Source: Bacteroidota bacterium (GTDB lineage: Bacteria > Bacteroidota > Bacteroidia > Cytophagales > Cyclobacteriaceae). Taken from it: a DNA stretch of 5,637 bases. Each line of letters opens with the position of its first letter. The stretch's first letter is position 1. Below the pieces are notes generated by a model, which was given only the letters and a program-made list of their open reading frames with translations, did no database searches and had not been told where the DNA came from. Positions 1 to 5,578 of this stretch are shown here, piece after piece. Position numbers and translations under genes: made by a program. The stretch is taken from the NCBI GenBank assembly GCA_024643595.1, contig JAHEMS010000260.1:1-5637 (forward strand), in the 5' to 3' direction.

Positions 1-375
1 GACGTGGAGAAGTGGAAAAAAGAAATTATTGATACAGAGCATGCTTTTGCTGAAATGGCAAAAACGGAAAGTATATCACGAGCCTTTCTTACATTCTCTG
101 CCGAGGATGTTGTGTTGCTGAGAAACAATAATTTAATTAGAGGAAAGGATGAGTTGAGGGCGAGTTATGAAAAGCGTACCTCTTCAGAGAGCGTATCGTT
201 GACCTGGTCACCTGATTTTGTGGATGTATCTTCTTCAGGTGACCTGGGATATACCTATGGAAAGTATATCTACACCGCAATCGATTCGATAGGAAATTCA
301 AAAACCAATGAAGGTTTTTTTCATACGGTGTGGAAGCGTCAGCCTGATGGGCAATGGAAGTTTGTATGGGATTAA
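1..375 (+). CDS. DUF4440 / SnoaL-like (NTF2-fold) protein, 5' partial
   Basis: The reading frame is open from the first base and ends at TAA 373-375. Neither the GTG at 4-6 nor any nearby codon is a convincing start, so the 5' end, possibly with a signal peptide as in many relatives, is probably outside the window. About 124 residues are visible. They fit the small cone-shaped NTF2/SnoaL fold: an N-terminal helix (WKKEIIDTEHAFAEMAK), a G-K-D-E-L segment after the first strands, a signature stretch near residues 68-88 (LTWSP, then SGDLGYTYGKY), and a final strand ending in W-K-F-V-W-D. DUF4440 members are mostly uncharacterised, and some relatives bind small hydrophobic ligands or act as isomerases. 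No catalytic residues can be assigned here. It converges on the minus-strand genes and shares no operon with them. Family assignment is fairly secure; function is unknown. Confidence 0.75.
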   Translation, partial: DVEKWKKEIIDTEHAFAEMAKTESISRAFLTFSAEDVVLLRNNNLIRGKDELRASYEKRTSSESVSLTWSPDFVDVSSSGDLGYTYGKYIYTAIDSIGNSKTNEGFFHTVWKRQPDGQWKFVWD

Positions 376-466
376 AAAGTCTGGATTATTCCTCGGAAAT
401 TATCTTTAGTTGGACAACGGAGGCGTTTTTCTTAATAATGAGAAATGGGATTAGTTACAAATTGTT
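376..466. other. Convergent intergenic spacer with weak hairpins
   Basis: This 91-bp spacer separates two converging genes. An imperfect hairpin lies at 384-404 (GAT-ATTCC facing GGAA-ATC, with one mismatch and one bulge). A short one follows at 416-427 (AACG, loop GAGG, CGTT), running into a five-T tract at 426-430. The second has the shape of a weak plus-strand terminator for the DUF4440 gene, but its four-pair stem is too short to be convincing. No ORF or promoter is seen. Confidence 0.25.
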
Positions 467-829
467 TTAATATGCTAATTTTTGATCCGTTTCCCTTAGG
501 CGATTAGACATTTTTTCCAGAAGCCTGAAAGCCAATGATGGATCATTTTGAATTGTTTTATAAAGACTCCTTTTGTCTAATGTGAGTACAGTAGCATTTC
601 CTTTTGCCTTGACGGTGCAGGATCTAAGATCCTTTTCAAAAAGAGCCATTTCTCCAAAGAAATCCTTCTCATTCAACTCTGCAACTTTAATTTCACCTCC
701 ATCATTTTCTTTGATGACTTCAACGGTGCCCTTTTGAATTACATATAGGCAATTTCCGGGAGTCCCCTGCTTTATAATAATCTCTCCATCTTTGTATAAA
801 TGTCCGAGTGTATTATTTCTTCTAAACAT
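467..829 (-). CDS. Stand-alone cyclic nucleotide-binding domain protein
   Basis: The gene encodes 120 residues, from ATG at 829-827 to TAA at 469-467. The protein is essentially one cNMP-binding (CAP/Crp-type) beta-roll: glycine-marked strands (YKDGEIIIKQGTPGN near 12-26, then LYVIQKGTVEV), followed by the phosphate-binding cassette at about 57-74. That cassette keeps F-G-E (58-60) and R69-S70, the positions that contact ribose and cyclic phosphate in CAP (E72, R82, S83). A C-terminal helix follows (LAFRLLEKMSNRLRETDQKL). There is no helix-turn-helix, kinase, channel or cyclase domain, so this is not a Crp/Fnr transcription factor. It lies 11 bp downstream of the FAD oxidoreductase gene and is almost certainly co-transcribed with it. 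Binding of cAMP or cGMP is inferred from conserved residues. Acting as a regulatory partner of the oxidoreductase is a hypothesis from the pairing only. No Shine-Dalgarno motif is visible. Confidence 0.88.
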   Translation of the reverse strand: MFRRNNTLGHLYKDGEIIIKQGTPGNCLYVIQKGTVEVIKENDGGEIKVAELNEKDFFGEMALFEKDLRSCTVKAKGNATVLTLDKRSLYKTIQNDPSLAFRLLEKMSNRLRETDQKLAY

Positions 830-840
830 GGGTATTAAGG

Positions 841-2202
841 TTATGTGAATGTTTGCTTAATCGTATTCCAGATAAAAGAAGCCCCTACACGAGGATCTAA
901 TCCCCTCTGTAAAATACTACTGTAAGGAGCGCTACCCGTAAAGGTGTCCCATAGAATTGAACTTAATCTTCTTTTGTCATTTATTTTATTTTGTTCATCA
1001 AGAATGGTTGCGTGTAATCCTTTTTTTAGGAGTTCAGATTTTTGGATAAAACTGGTTACTCCAAAGATAAATTTTCCAATGTTATTATCAGTTTCAAGTT
1101 TTTTACAGATTTTTTGATAATGATTTTGAAAATCATTTTTAGATATTCCCTGAAATATGGCAGTCCTGGCGGCTGCCTTACTGGTAATGTAGGCAGCTCC
1201 AATTCCGTTTTTATATAGTTTTGAAGTGGCGGAATCTCCGATCAGAATAATTCTATCATCATAGGCTGATTTGGCTCCCTCAATATTAATAGCGGGGAAG
1301 CAATGGCAATGCATTAGAGTTTTAAGTTCAACATTTTTGGGAAAACATCCCTTTACCTCCTTCGATCCAAGAAAGCTGTCAACTACTTTACTGTCGATCT
1401 GATCACCGAGAAGAACCATGGTGACATAATTACTTTTCGGAATCAACGCACCGAATTTAATATTTGGCAAATTTAACAAGAAGACGTGCATCGAATTTCC
1501 AAAGTATTTATCGATATCAGTATCCGCCATATAAAATTCGCAAATGTGTGTTTTAGTTGTTTTTGGAATTATATAAGATGGATTTATATTTTTAAAAAGA
1601 CTTAAGGCGCCTGGGTTGAGGCCAACAGAACCTACCACCAGGTCGTATTTTTTATCGGGTACCCCCGTGCACTTTACTACGATACCGTCCTCATGCCTTT
1701 CAAGTTCCTTTACCCTGGCGTTAATTAAATTAATGCCTTTCTCTTTACAAAGGGAAAGTAAATAACCATCAAAGCTTTCAAAGTTTGAATTTTCTTCACC
1801 TTTCGGGCCAAGCCCACGAAATACTGATGCAATGCGTTGTTCGTTCAATGGTGTTTCTATTACTGCGCTTCCTGTTTCAAGATGGATGGTGTATGATTCA
1901 ATCCCTCTTCGAATAACCCGGGATGGCAAGACGATTCCTTCCGCCGATAGATTTTGTACCAATGTCTCTGAAATAATCCCACCACAATGATTGCAACCAG
2001 TTGGTCCTGCCTTATCAAAATATTTTGGCTCGATAATATCAATATTTATATTCAAGTCAATTATTCGCGCAAAGTCAATGGCAAAGTAGGAAAAAAAACT
2101 ACCTGCAGGGCCACCTCCTATTACCGCAATATTTGAACCGTCTGTAATTTCTAAATTACGAGTTGAGGCATTAACTAATTTTGCAAATGTATTATCGCCC
2201 AT
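841..2202 (-). CDS. FAD-dependent oxidoreductase, geranylgeranyl-reductase-like
   Basis: The gene encodes 453 residues from ATG at 2202-2200. A TTG codon directly upstream (2205-2203) could add one residue, but ATG is preferred. The N-terminal Rossmann dinucleotide motif is NIAVIGGGPAGSFFSY (GGGPAG near residues 29-34), and the acidic end of strand 2 lies in the segment IDIIEPK. The second FAD motif, LIGDSATSKLYKNGIGAAY (near 320-338), is the GD box that contacts the flavin ribityl chain. Between them lie a paired-cysteine motif GCNHCGG (C70, C73), where related reductases carry a Cys-Gly-Gly element, the segment VFRGLGPKG (near 128-136), and HCHCFPA (C299, C301). This layout resembles the geranylgeranyl reductase / p-hydroxybenzoate-hydroxylase-fold group of flavoproteins, which reduce isoprenoid double bonds or hydroxylate substrates. 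The lipid-enzyme motif YxWxFP is not present in standard form, so the substrate is unknown. No signal peptide or clear membrane span is seen. It is first in a two-gene unit with the cyclic-nucleotide-binding protein. Confidence 0.82.
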   Translation of the reverse strand: MGDNTFAKLVNASTRNLEITDGSNIAVIGGGPAGSFFSYFAIDFARIIDLNINIDIIEPKYFDKAGPTGCNHCGGIISETLVQNLSAEGIVLPSRVIRRGIESYTIHLETGSAVIETPLNEQRIASVFRGLGPKGEENSNFESFDGYLLSLCKEKGINLINARVKELERHEDGIVVKCTGVPDKKYDLVVGSVGLNPGALSLFKNINPSYIIPKTTKTHICEFYMADTDIDKYFGNSMHVFLLNLPNIKFGALIPKSNYVTMVLLGDQIDSKVVDSFLGSKEVKGCFPKNVELKTLMHCHCFPAINIEGAKSAYDDRIILIGDSATSKLYKNGIGAAYITSKAAARTAIFQGISKNDFQNHYQKICKKLETDNNIGKFIFGVTSFIQKSELLKKGLHATILDEQNKINDKRRLSSILWDTFTGSAPYSSILQRGLDPRVGASFIWNTIKQTFT

Positions 2203-2491
2203 CAATAAATAATGTTGGGTTGTTCTCGTTTGAAACCTGTAATTATTTTGTGTTATAAATGTTATCTTAATTACCTTTCAAAAACTATGACATTTATCAG
2301 GTTCGAAGTCTTGATCTATACAAAACGGTAAATAATTCTACACAAAAGTGGATTGGGTCGTGTATAGTAATAAATACAAATGGGATAAAGGATCACAGGG
2401 ATGAGATTAATAAAATTCTAATTACGATAGTAGATTAGATAATCGATACGCTGATCAATATTAGGACTGTGTAAAATTGTCGGTCGACAGT
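2203..2491. other. Non-coding spacer upstream of the FAD oxidoreductase unit
   Basis: No coding frame longer than about 15 codons is visible on either strand. The region must hold the promoter of the minus-strand FAD oxidoreductase unit, since the gene to its right runs in the same direction and appears to end with a terminator. No convincing match to the Bacteroidota consensus (TTTG, about 19 bp, TAnnTTTG) was found by eye. Three related motifs of form ACAAA(A/T) followed by a G-rich stretch occur at 2320-2325, 2342-2347 and 2376-2381. A small hairpin (GATTA, loop GA, TAATC) lies at 2433-2444. Confidence 0.4.
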
Positions 2492-2493
2492 TT
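2473..2493 (-). terminator. Candidate intrinsic terminator after the SDR gene
   Basis: Read on the minus strand, the TAA stop of the SDR gene (2494-2492) runs into an inverted repeat: AAA-C-TGTCG, a 2-nt loop AC, then CGACA-A-TTTT. Five G/C-containing pairs form the inner stem. After one C-A mismatch, three A-T pairs follow, and the 3' arm is the T-tract itself. This is the shape of a modest Rho-independent terminator overlapping the stop codon. The stem is short, so readthrough into the next unit is possible. Confidence 0.4.
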
Positions 2494-3961
2494 AGCGAGC
2501 TAGTTGGTTACGAGGTAGAGAGCCAACAATACCTTTTGCCATTTGCGGAAAGATGAACCCGTGAAAAGGTAACATTAAATACCAGTACACCCTTCCCCAT
2601 ACCCCTAATGGCTGAAAGGTGGCTGTTTGAATTAACATCGCTTTCCCGTCACTCTCTTTAATTTTAAATTCCAGCCATGCTTCTCCTGGTAATTTCATTT
2701 CTGCATATAATAAAAGTCGGCCATTTTTTTTATCTGCAATTAGCACTCTCCAAAAATCAAGGGCATCCCCTGGCTTCAGTTCTGTTTCATTTCTACGGCC
2801 TCTGCGCAATCCTACACCGCCAACCATCTTATCCATCACACCGCGGATGCGCCACAAGATATTGCCAAAGTACCAGCCTTGCTCACCGCCTATTCGCCAC
2901 ATGTTGTCAATGACGGTGTCCTGATTTCCTTCAAATTTAACTATTCGTTTATCAAGATAAACTCCATGTTCCGGTACGTTTACTTTATTAAGAAAGTCTT
3001 TATTCATTGTTCCTATTGCGATTGCATCTTTCCAACTGGAGATGATGTTTTTCTGGGTAATTTTATTAAAGGCCAGCTGCAATGCTTCACGATAGTGTAA
3101 AATCTTAATAGGAACGATCTTGTTAATGCGGTTGTCTTTGCAAACGACTTCGTTTTTCATACTCGCCACTAATGTACGGGCTAATGGGTAGGAGGTTGAA
3201 GTCACAAAATATAACCACAATGAAGAGAGTTTTGGAGATAATAAGGGCACTGTAATTATTAGGCGCCTCAATTTCCTTTCCTTGGCGTAACCGTATAACA
3301 TTTCCTTATAAGTAAGAATATCGGCACCACCGATATCATACGATTGATGTAGCGTTTCAGGTATTAACAGAACACCTCTTAAGTACTCAATAACATTACG
3401 AATGCTGATTGGTTGACATTTCGTTTTCAGCCAGCGAGGAGCAATCATGAAAGGTAGTTTTTCTACGAGATCACGAATGATTTCGAAGGAGGAACTCCCG
3501 GAACCTATAATGATAGCAGCTCGCAATACAGTAGCCGGTATGGATGATGCCAATAATATGTCTTCTACATTTTTTCTTGACAGCAAATGATCAGATAGTT
3601 CTGCGTCATTGACAATACCACTTAGGTATATGATCTGTTTGGCGTGACTTTTATCGATAAACTTTACGAAGTTTTGAGCGGATTCTGATTCTATATGAGT
3701 AAAATTCTGATGGGATGAACTCATGGAATGCACCAGATAATACGCGGCATCGAAATCCAATGGCAAACCAGAAAGTGTCTCTTCTTTGCTAAGATCGGCT
3801 TCAATCACTAAAATGCTTTTATGATCTTCAGGAGAAAAATCATCCCAGTCGAACCTTCTTTTATCACGTACCAGGCAGATAACCTGATGACCATCCGCCA
3901 AAAGAATTGGCAATAATCTTCTGCCAATATATCCTGTCGAACCGGTAAGCAGTATCTTCAT
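2492..3961 (-). CDS. SDR-family NAD(P)-binding protein with C-terminal DUF2867
   Basis: The gene encodes 489 residues from ATG at 3961-3959, whose product begins MKILLTGSTGYIG as relatives do. A TTG seven codons upstream (3982) is less likely because it falls inside a hairpin loop. Residues 1-290 form a Rossmann domain of the atypical/extended SDR type: TGSTGYIG near 6-13 binds NAD(P), an arginine-rich end of strand 2 (VRDKRR) suggests NADPH preference, and YLSGIV followed by SRKNVE replaces the usual catalytic YxxxK. Catalysis is therefore uncertain. From about residue 345 to the end is DUF2867, recognisable by W-R-I-G-G-E-Q-G-W-Y-F-G-N-I-L-W, GRRNETELKPGDALDFWRV and PGEAWLEFKI. DUF2867 belongs to the START/polyketide-cyclase-like fold and may bind a hydrophobic ligand. 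E. coli YbjT has the same architecture. It follows the photolyase by 34 bp on the same strand and probably belongs to that operon. Substrate is unknown. Confidence 0.87.
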   Translation of the reverse strand: MKILLTGSTGYIGRRLLPILLADGHQVICLVRDKRRFDWDDFSPEDHKSILVIEADLSKEETLSGLPLDFDAAYYLVHSMSSSHQNFTHIESESAQNFVKFIDKSHAKQIIYLSGIVNDAELSDHLLSRKNVEDILLASSIPATVLRAAIIIGSGSSSFEIIRDLVEKLPFMIAPRWLKTKCQPISIRNVIEYLRGVLLIPETLHQSYDIGGADILTYKEMLYGYAKERKLRRLIITVPLLSPKLSSLWLYFVTSTSYPLARTLVASMKNEVVCKDNRINKIVPIKILHYREALQLAFNKITQKNIISSWKDAIAIGTMNKDFLNKVNVPEHGVYLDKRIVKFEGNQDTVIDNMWRIGGEQGWYFGNILWRIRGVMDKMVGGVGLRRGRRNETELKPGDALDFWRVLIADKKNGRLLLYAEMKLPGEAWLEFKIKESDGKAMLIQTATFQPLGVWGRVYWYLMLPFHGFIFPQMAKGIVGSLPRNQLAR

Positions 3962-3967
3962 TTGATT

Positions 3968-3995
3968 AATATGCTGAGACAAATCTCACCATATT
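3968..3995 (-). promoter_or_regulatory. Strong hairpin in the photolyase-SDR spacer
   Basis: An inverted repeat fills most of the 34-bp gap. On the plus strand it reads AATATG (3968-3973), C, TGAGA (3975-3979), loop CAAA, TCTCA (3984-3988), C, CATATT (3990-3995). Eleven base pairs form with a single C-C mismatch (G-G in the transcript). No T-tract follows in the direction of transcription, so it is not a classical terminator. It ends only 6 nt before the SDR start codon, so in mRNA it would sit over the ribosome-loading region. It could lower SDR translation, act as a processing or stability element between the two cistrons, or be a protein-binding dyad. The repeat is seen directly; the role is inferred. 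Confidence 0.45.
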
Positions 3996-5348
3996 TTAGA
4001 CTTCACTATTTAAGAATACTTTATAAACTTTCAAAGCTCTTTCCCGAGCAAACTTGTGATCCACCATAGGTATTGGATAAGTTTTAGTGCCTAATTCTGG
4101 AACCCATTTTTTTATGTATTCTAGTTTTGGGTCAAATTTATTGGCCTGAAGTGTAGGGTTGAATACCCGAAAGTAAGGAGCGGCATCACAGCCCGATCCG
4201 GCTGCCCATTGCCATCCACCATTATTAGCCGCCAAATCAAAGTCAAGAAGCTTTTGGGCAAAGTAAGCCTCTCCCCATCGCCAATCAATAAGCAGATGTT
4301 TGGTAAGGAAACTGGCCACAATCATGCGTACACGATTGTGCATGAAGCCTGTAGCGTTAAGTTCACGCATACCGGCATCTACTATAGGATATCCGGTTTT
4401 GCCATCACACCATTGTTGAAATTCTTTTGGATCATTGCGCCATTCAATGCGATCATAGGCAGGTTTGAAGGCTTGCTTTTCTACTTGAGGAAAATGCCAT
4501 AGGATCATGTGATAGAAATCACGCCAGATCAATTCATTGAGCCAGGTTTCGTTTTTTTGTTGGGCTAATTTGGTGAGCATCCTAATACTTATGGTGCCAA
4601 ACCGCAAGTGCACACTCAGTTTGGTAGTCCCCTCTACTGCTGGAAAGTCTCGTTGTAAATCATATTTTTCAATAATGGATTTTTTGATCGCCCTTTCTGG
4701 AAAATGGTGACCACTTTCTTCAAACCCAATATCCTGTAAAGATGGAAGAGGTGACGATTTCATTTTCTTGAATGAACTGAAATGATCTTCGGTCGCGTAA
4801 GTTTTGAGTGCAGCTATTTTAAGCAATGCCTTCCACTTGCGGCTATAGGGCGTGAAAATGGTATAGGGCTTTCCATCATCTTTCAGCACTTCATTTCTTT
4901 CAAAAATCACCTGGTCCTTGAAGGTAAGGAAAGGAATTTTCCTTTTCTCTAATAATGTTTTGATATTATCATCACGCTTGCGTGCATAGGGTTCGTAGTC
5001 GTGATTGGTATATATTGCTTTTGCGTTGAAGGATTGCAGAATCTCCAACGGTTCTCCATGAAACACAAGTAATGTACTGCCCAACGCTTCGAGTTGTCGC
5101 TGCATTAGGCTGAGGGATTGATGAATAAAATCAACCCTGCTGTCGGTTTTGTCTTCCAGTTGATCGAGAATGGTGATATCGAAAATAAAAATCGGAATGA
5201 CTTCCTTATTTTCCTTTAGTGCATGATAAAGGCCGGTATTATCTTGCAACCGCAGGTCTCTTCTGAACCAAAACACAGCAGTCGATGAATCAATAAGAGA
5301 ACTATTTTTTTGCTTGAATTGCTTCAATTTCTTTTTCAAGTAGATCAA
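3996..5348 (-). CDS. phr: Deoxyribodipyrimidine (CPD) photolyase, class I
   Basis: This is a light-driven flavoenzyme that splits UV-induced cyclobutane pyrimidine dimers in DNA. The open frame gives 450 residues from TTG at 5348. The N-terminal alpha/beta antenna domain starts at AVFWFRRDLRLQDN (24-37). The FAD domain shows TTKLSVHLRFGTIS (241-254), NELIWRDF (271-278), WCDGKTGYPIVDAGMREL (313-330), FMHNRVRM (335-342) and DLAANNGGWQWAAGSG (371-386). Compared with E. coli PhrB, E272, W275 and W381 match substrate-site residues, N375 matches the flavin-N5 asparagine, and W303, W356 and W379 give a complete tryptophan electron-transfer triad, so it should be active. The PhrB antenna-folate residues N108/E109 align with Y-A here, so the antenna cofactor is uncertain. 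There is no ATG start. Candidates are TTG 5348 or 5327 (both overlapping the upstream gene), ATT 5294, or GTG 5276. The last two give an N terminus of more usual length. It lies between the small DUF6435-like gene and the SDR gene. Confidence 0.95.
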   Translation of the reverse strand: MIYLKKKLKQFKQKNSSLIDSSTAVFWFRRDLRLQDNTGLYHALKENKEVIPIFIFDITILDQLEDKTDSRVDFIHQSLSLMQRQLEALGSTLLVFHGEPLEILQSFNAKAIYTNHDYEPYARKRDDNIKTLLEKRKIPFLTFKDQVIFERNEVLKDDGKPYTIFTPYSRKWKALLKIAALKTYATEDHFSSFKKMKSSPLPSLQDIGFEESGHHFPERAIKKSIIEKYDLQRDFPAVEGTTKLSVHLRFGTISIRMLTKLAQQKNETWLNELIWRDFYHMILWHFPQVEKQAFKPAYDRIEWRNDPKEFQQWCDGKTGYPIVDAGMRELNATGFMHNRVRMIVASFLTKHLLIDWRWGEAYFAQKLLDFDLAANNGGWQWAAGSGCDAAPYFRVFNPTLQANKFDPKLEYIKKWVPELGTKTYPIPMVDHKFARERALKVYKVFLNSEV

Positions 5349-5475
5349 TAATAACTATTTTCTTGGCAAACAACTTAAGGTCTCCAGACCGCTGAATATG
5401 CATAGCCTCTTCAAGCAATTTATTACGCTTGGATTCAAGTTTTTTAACCGGATCTGGTTTTAAGTATGAAAACAT
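5302..5475 (-). CDS. Small DUF6435 / Lacal_2735-like protein
   Basis: The gene encodes 57 residues, from ATG at 5475-5473 to TAG at 5304-5302. The product starts MFSYLKPDPVKKLESKRNKL, continues LLEEAMHIQRSGDLKLFAKK, and ends IVIIDLLEKEIEAIQAKK. This matches, from memory of the family, the short proteins named DUF6435 or Lacal_2735: an MF-(S/G)-x-(F/L)-K start, a lysine-rich helix, an 'EAM..QR.GD' turn, and a second charged helix ending in a coiled-coil-like E-K-E-I-E. It is probably a soluble two-helix protein with no known biochemical role. Its leader (TTATTTATTC before ATG) is AT-rich without a Shine-Dalgarno motif, as expected in Bacteroidota. It is the first gene of the photolyase unit, and its 3' end overlaps the longest possible photolyase frame by 47 nt. 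The overlap argues that photolyase begins downstream of the TAG. Confidence 0.72.
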   Translation of the reverse strand: MFSYLKPDPVKKLESKRNKLLEEAMHIQRSGDLKLFAKKIVIIDLLEKEIEAIQAKK

Positions 5476-5578
5476 GAATAAATAACAGGATTATTGTCAA
5501 TTGGTTTATTGGACTCGTCAATTAATATGGAAAATTAATTATCTTCGATTAACCCTTATTGCCCCACATACCTTAATT
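5476..5578. promoter_or_regulatory. Divergent promoter region between the photolyase unit and the OsmC gene
   Basis: This 103-bp region must carry promoters in both directions. It contains a perfect dyad AATTAAT (5520-5526), 7-nt spacer, ATTAATT (5534-5540), and a direct repeat GTCAATT at 5496-5502 and 5517-5523, spaced 21 bp (about two helical turns). ATTG/CAAT half-sites occur at 5493-5501 (ATTG-T-CAAT) and 5508-5522 (ATTG-N7-CAAT). These are plausible operator elements, but no known regulator consensus could be matched with confidence, and no clear -33/-7 pair was recognised. The elements are seen directly; function is inferred. Confidence 0.4.

Noticed and set aside
467..829. Crp/Fnr-type transcription factor
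   Set aside because: The protein ends after the cNMP domain and one helix; the helix-turn-helix domain of about 70 residues is absent, and the downstream sequence does not encode one.
1860..2042. 60-codon minus-strand frame inside the FAD oxidoreductase gene
   Set aside because: It overlaps the strongly supported flavoprotein frame completely, and its product shows no recognisable motif.
2184..2191. Minus-strand TACATTTG, matching the Bacteroidota -7 element TAnnTTTG
   Set aside because: It lies inside the first codons of the FAD oxidoreductase, with no TTTG at the required upstream distance.
2339..2364. TACAC...GTGTA inverted repeat upstream of the FAD oxidoreductase
   Set aside because: Only five pairs with a 16-nt loop and no extension; expected by chance in AT-rich DNA.
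2677..3100. Two plus-strand frames (2677-2913 and 2879-3100) opposite the SDR gene
   Set aside because: They lie antisense to conserved DUF2867 coding sequence, and their products look like random translation.
4121..4502. Minus-strand frame 4121-4321 and plus-strand frame 4209-4502 within photolyase
   Set aside because: Both are shadows of the highly conserved photolyase FAD domain.
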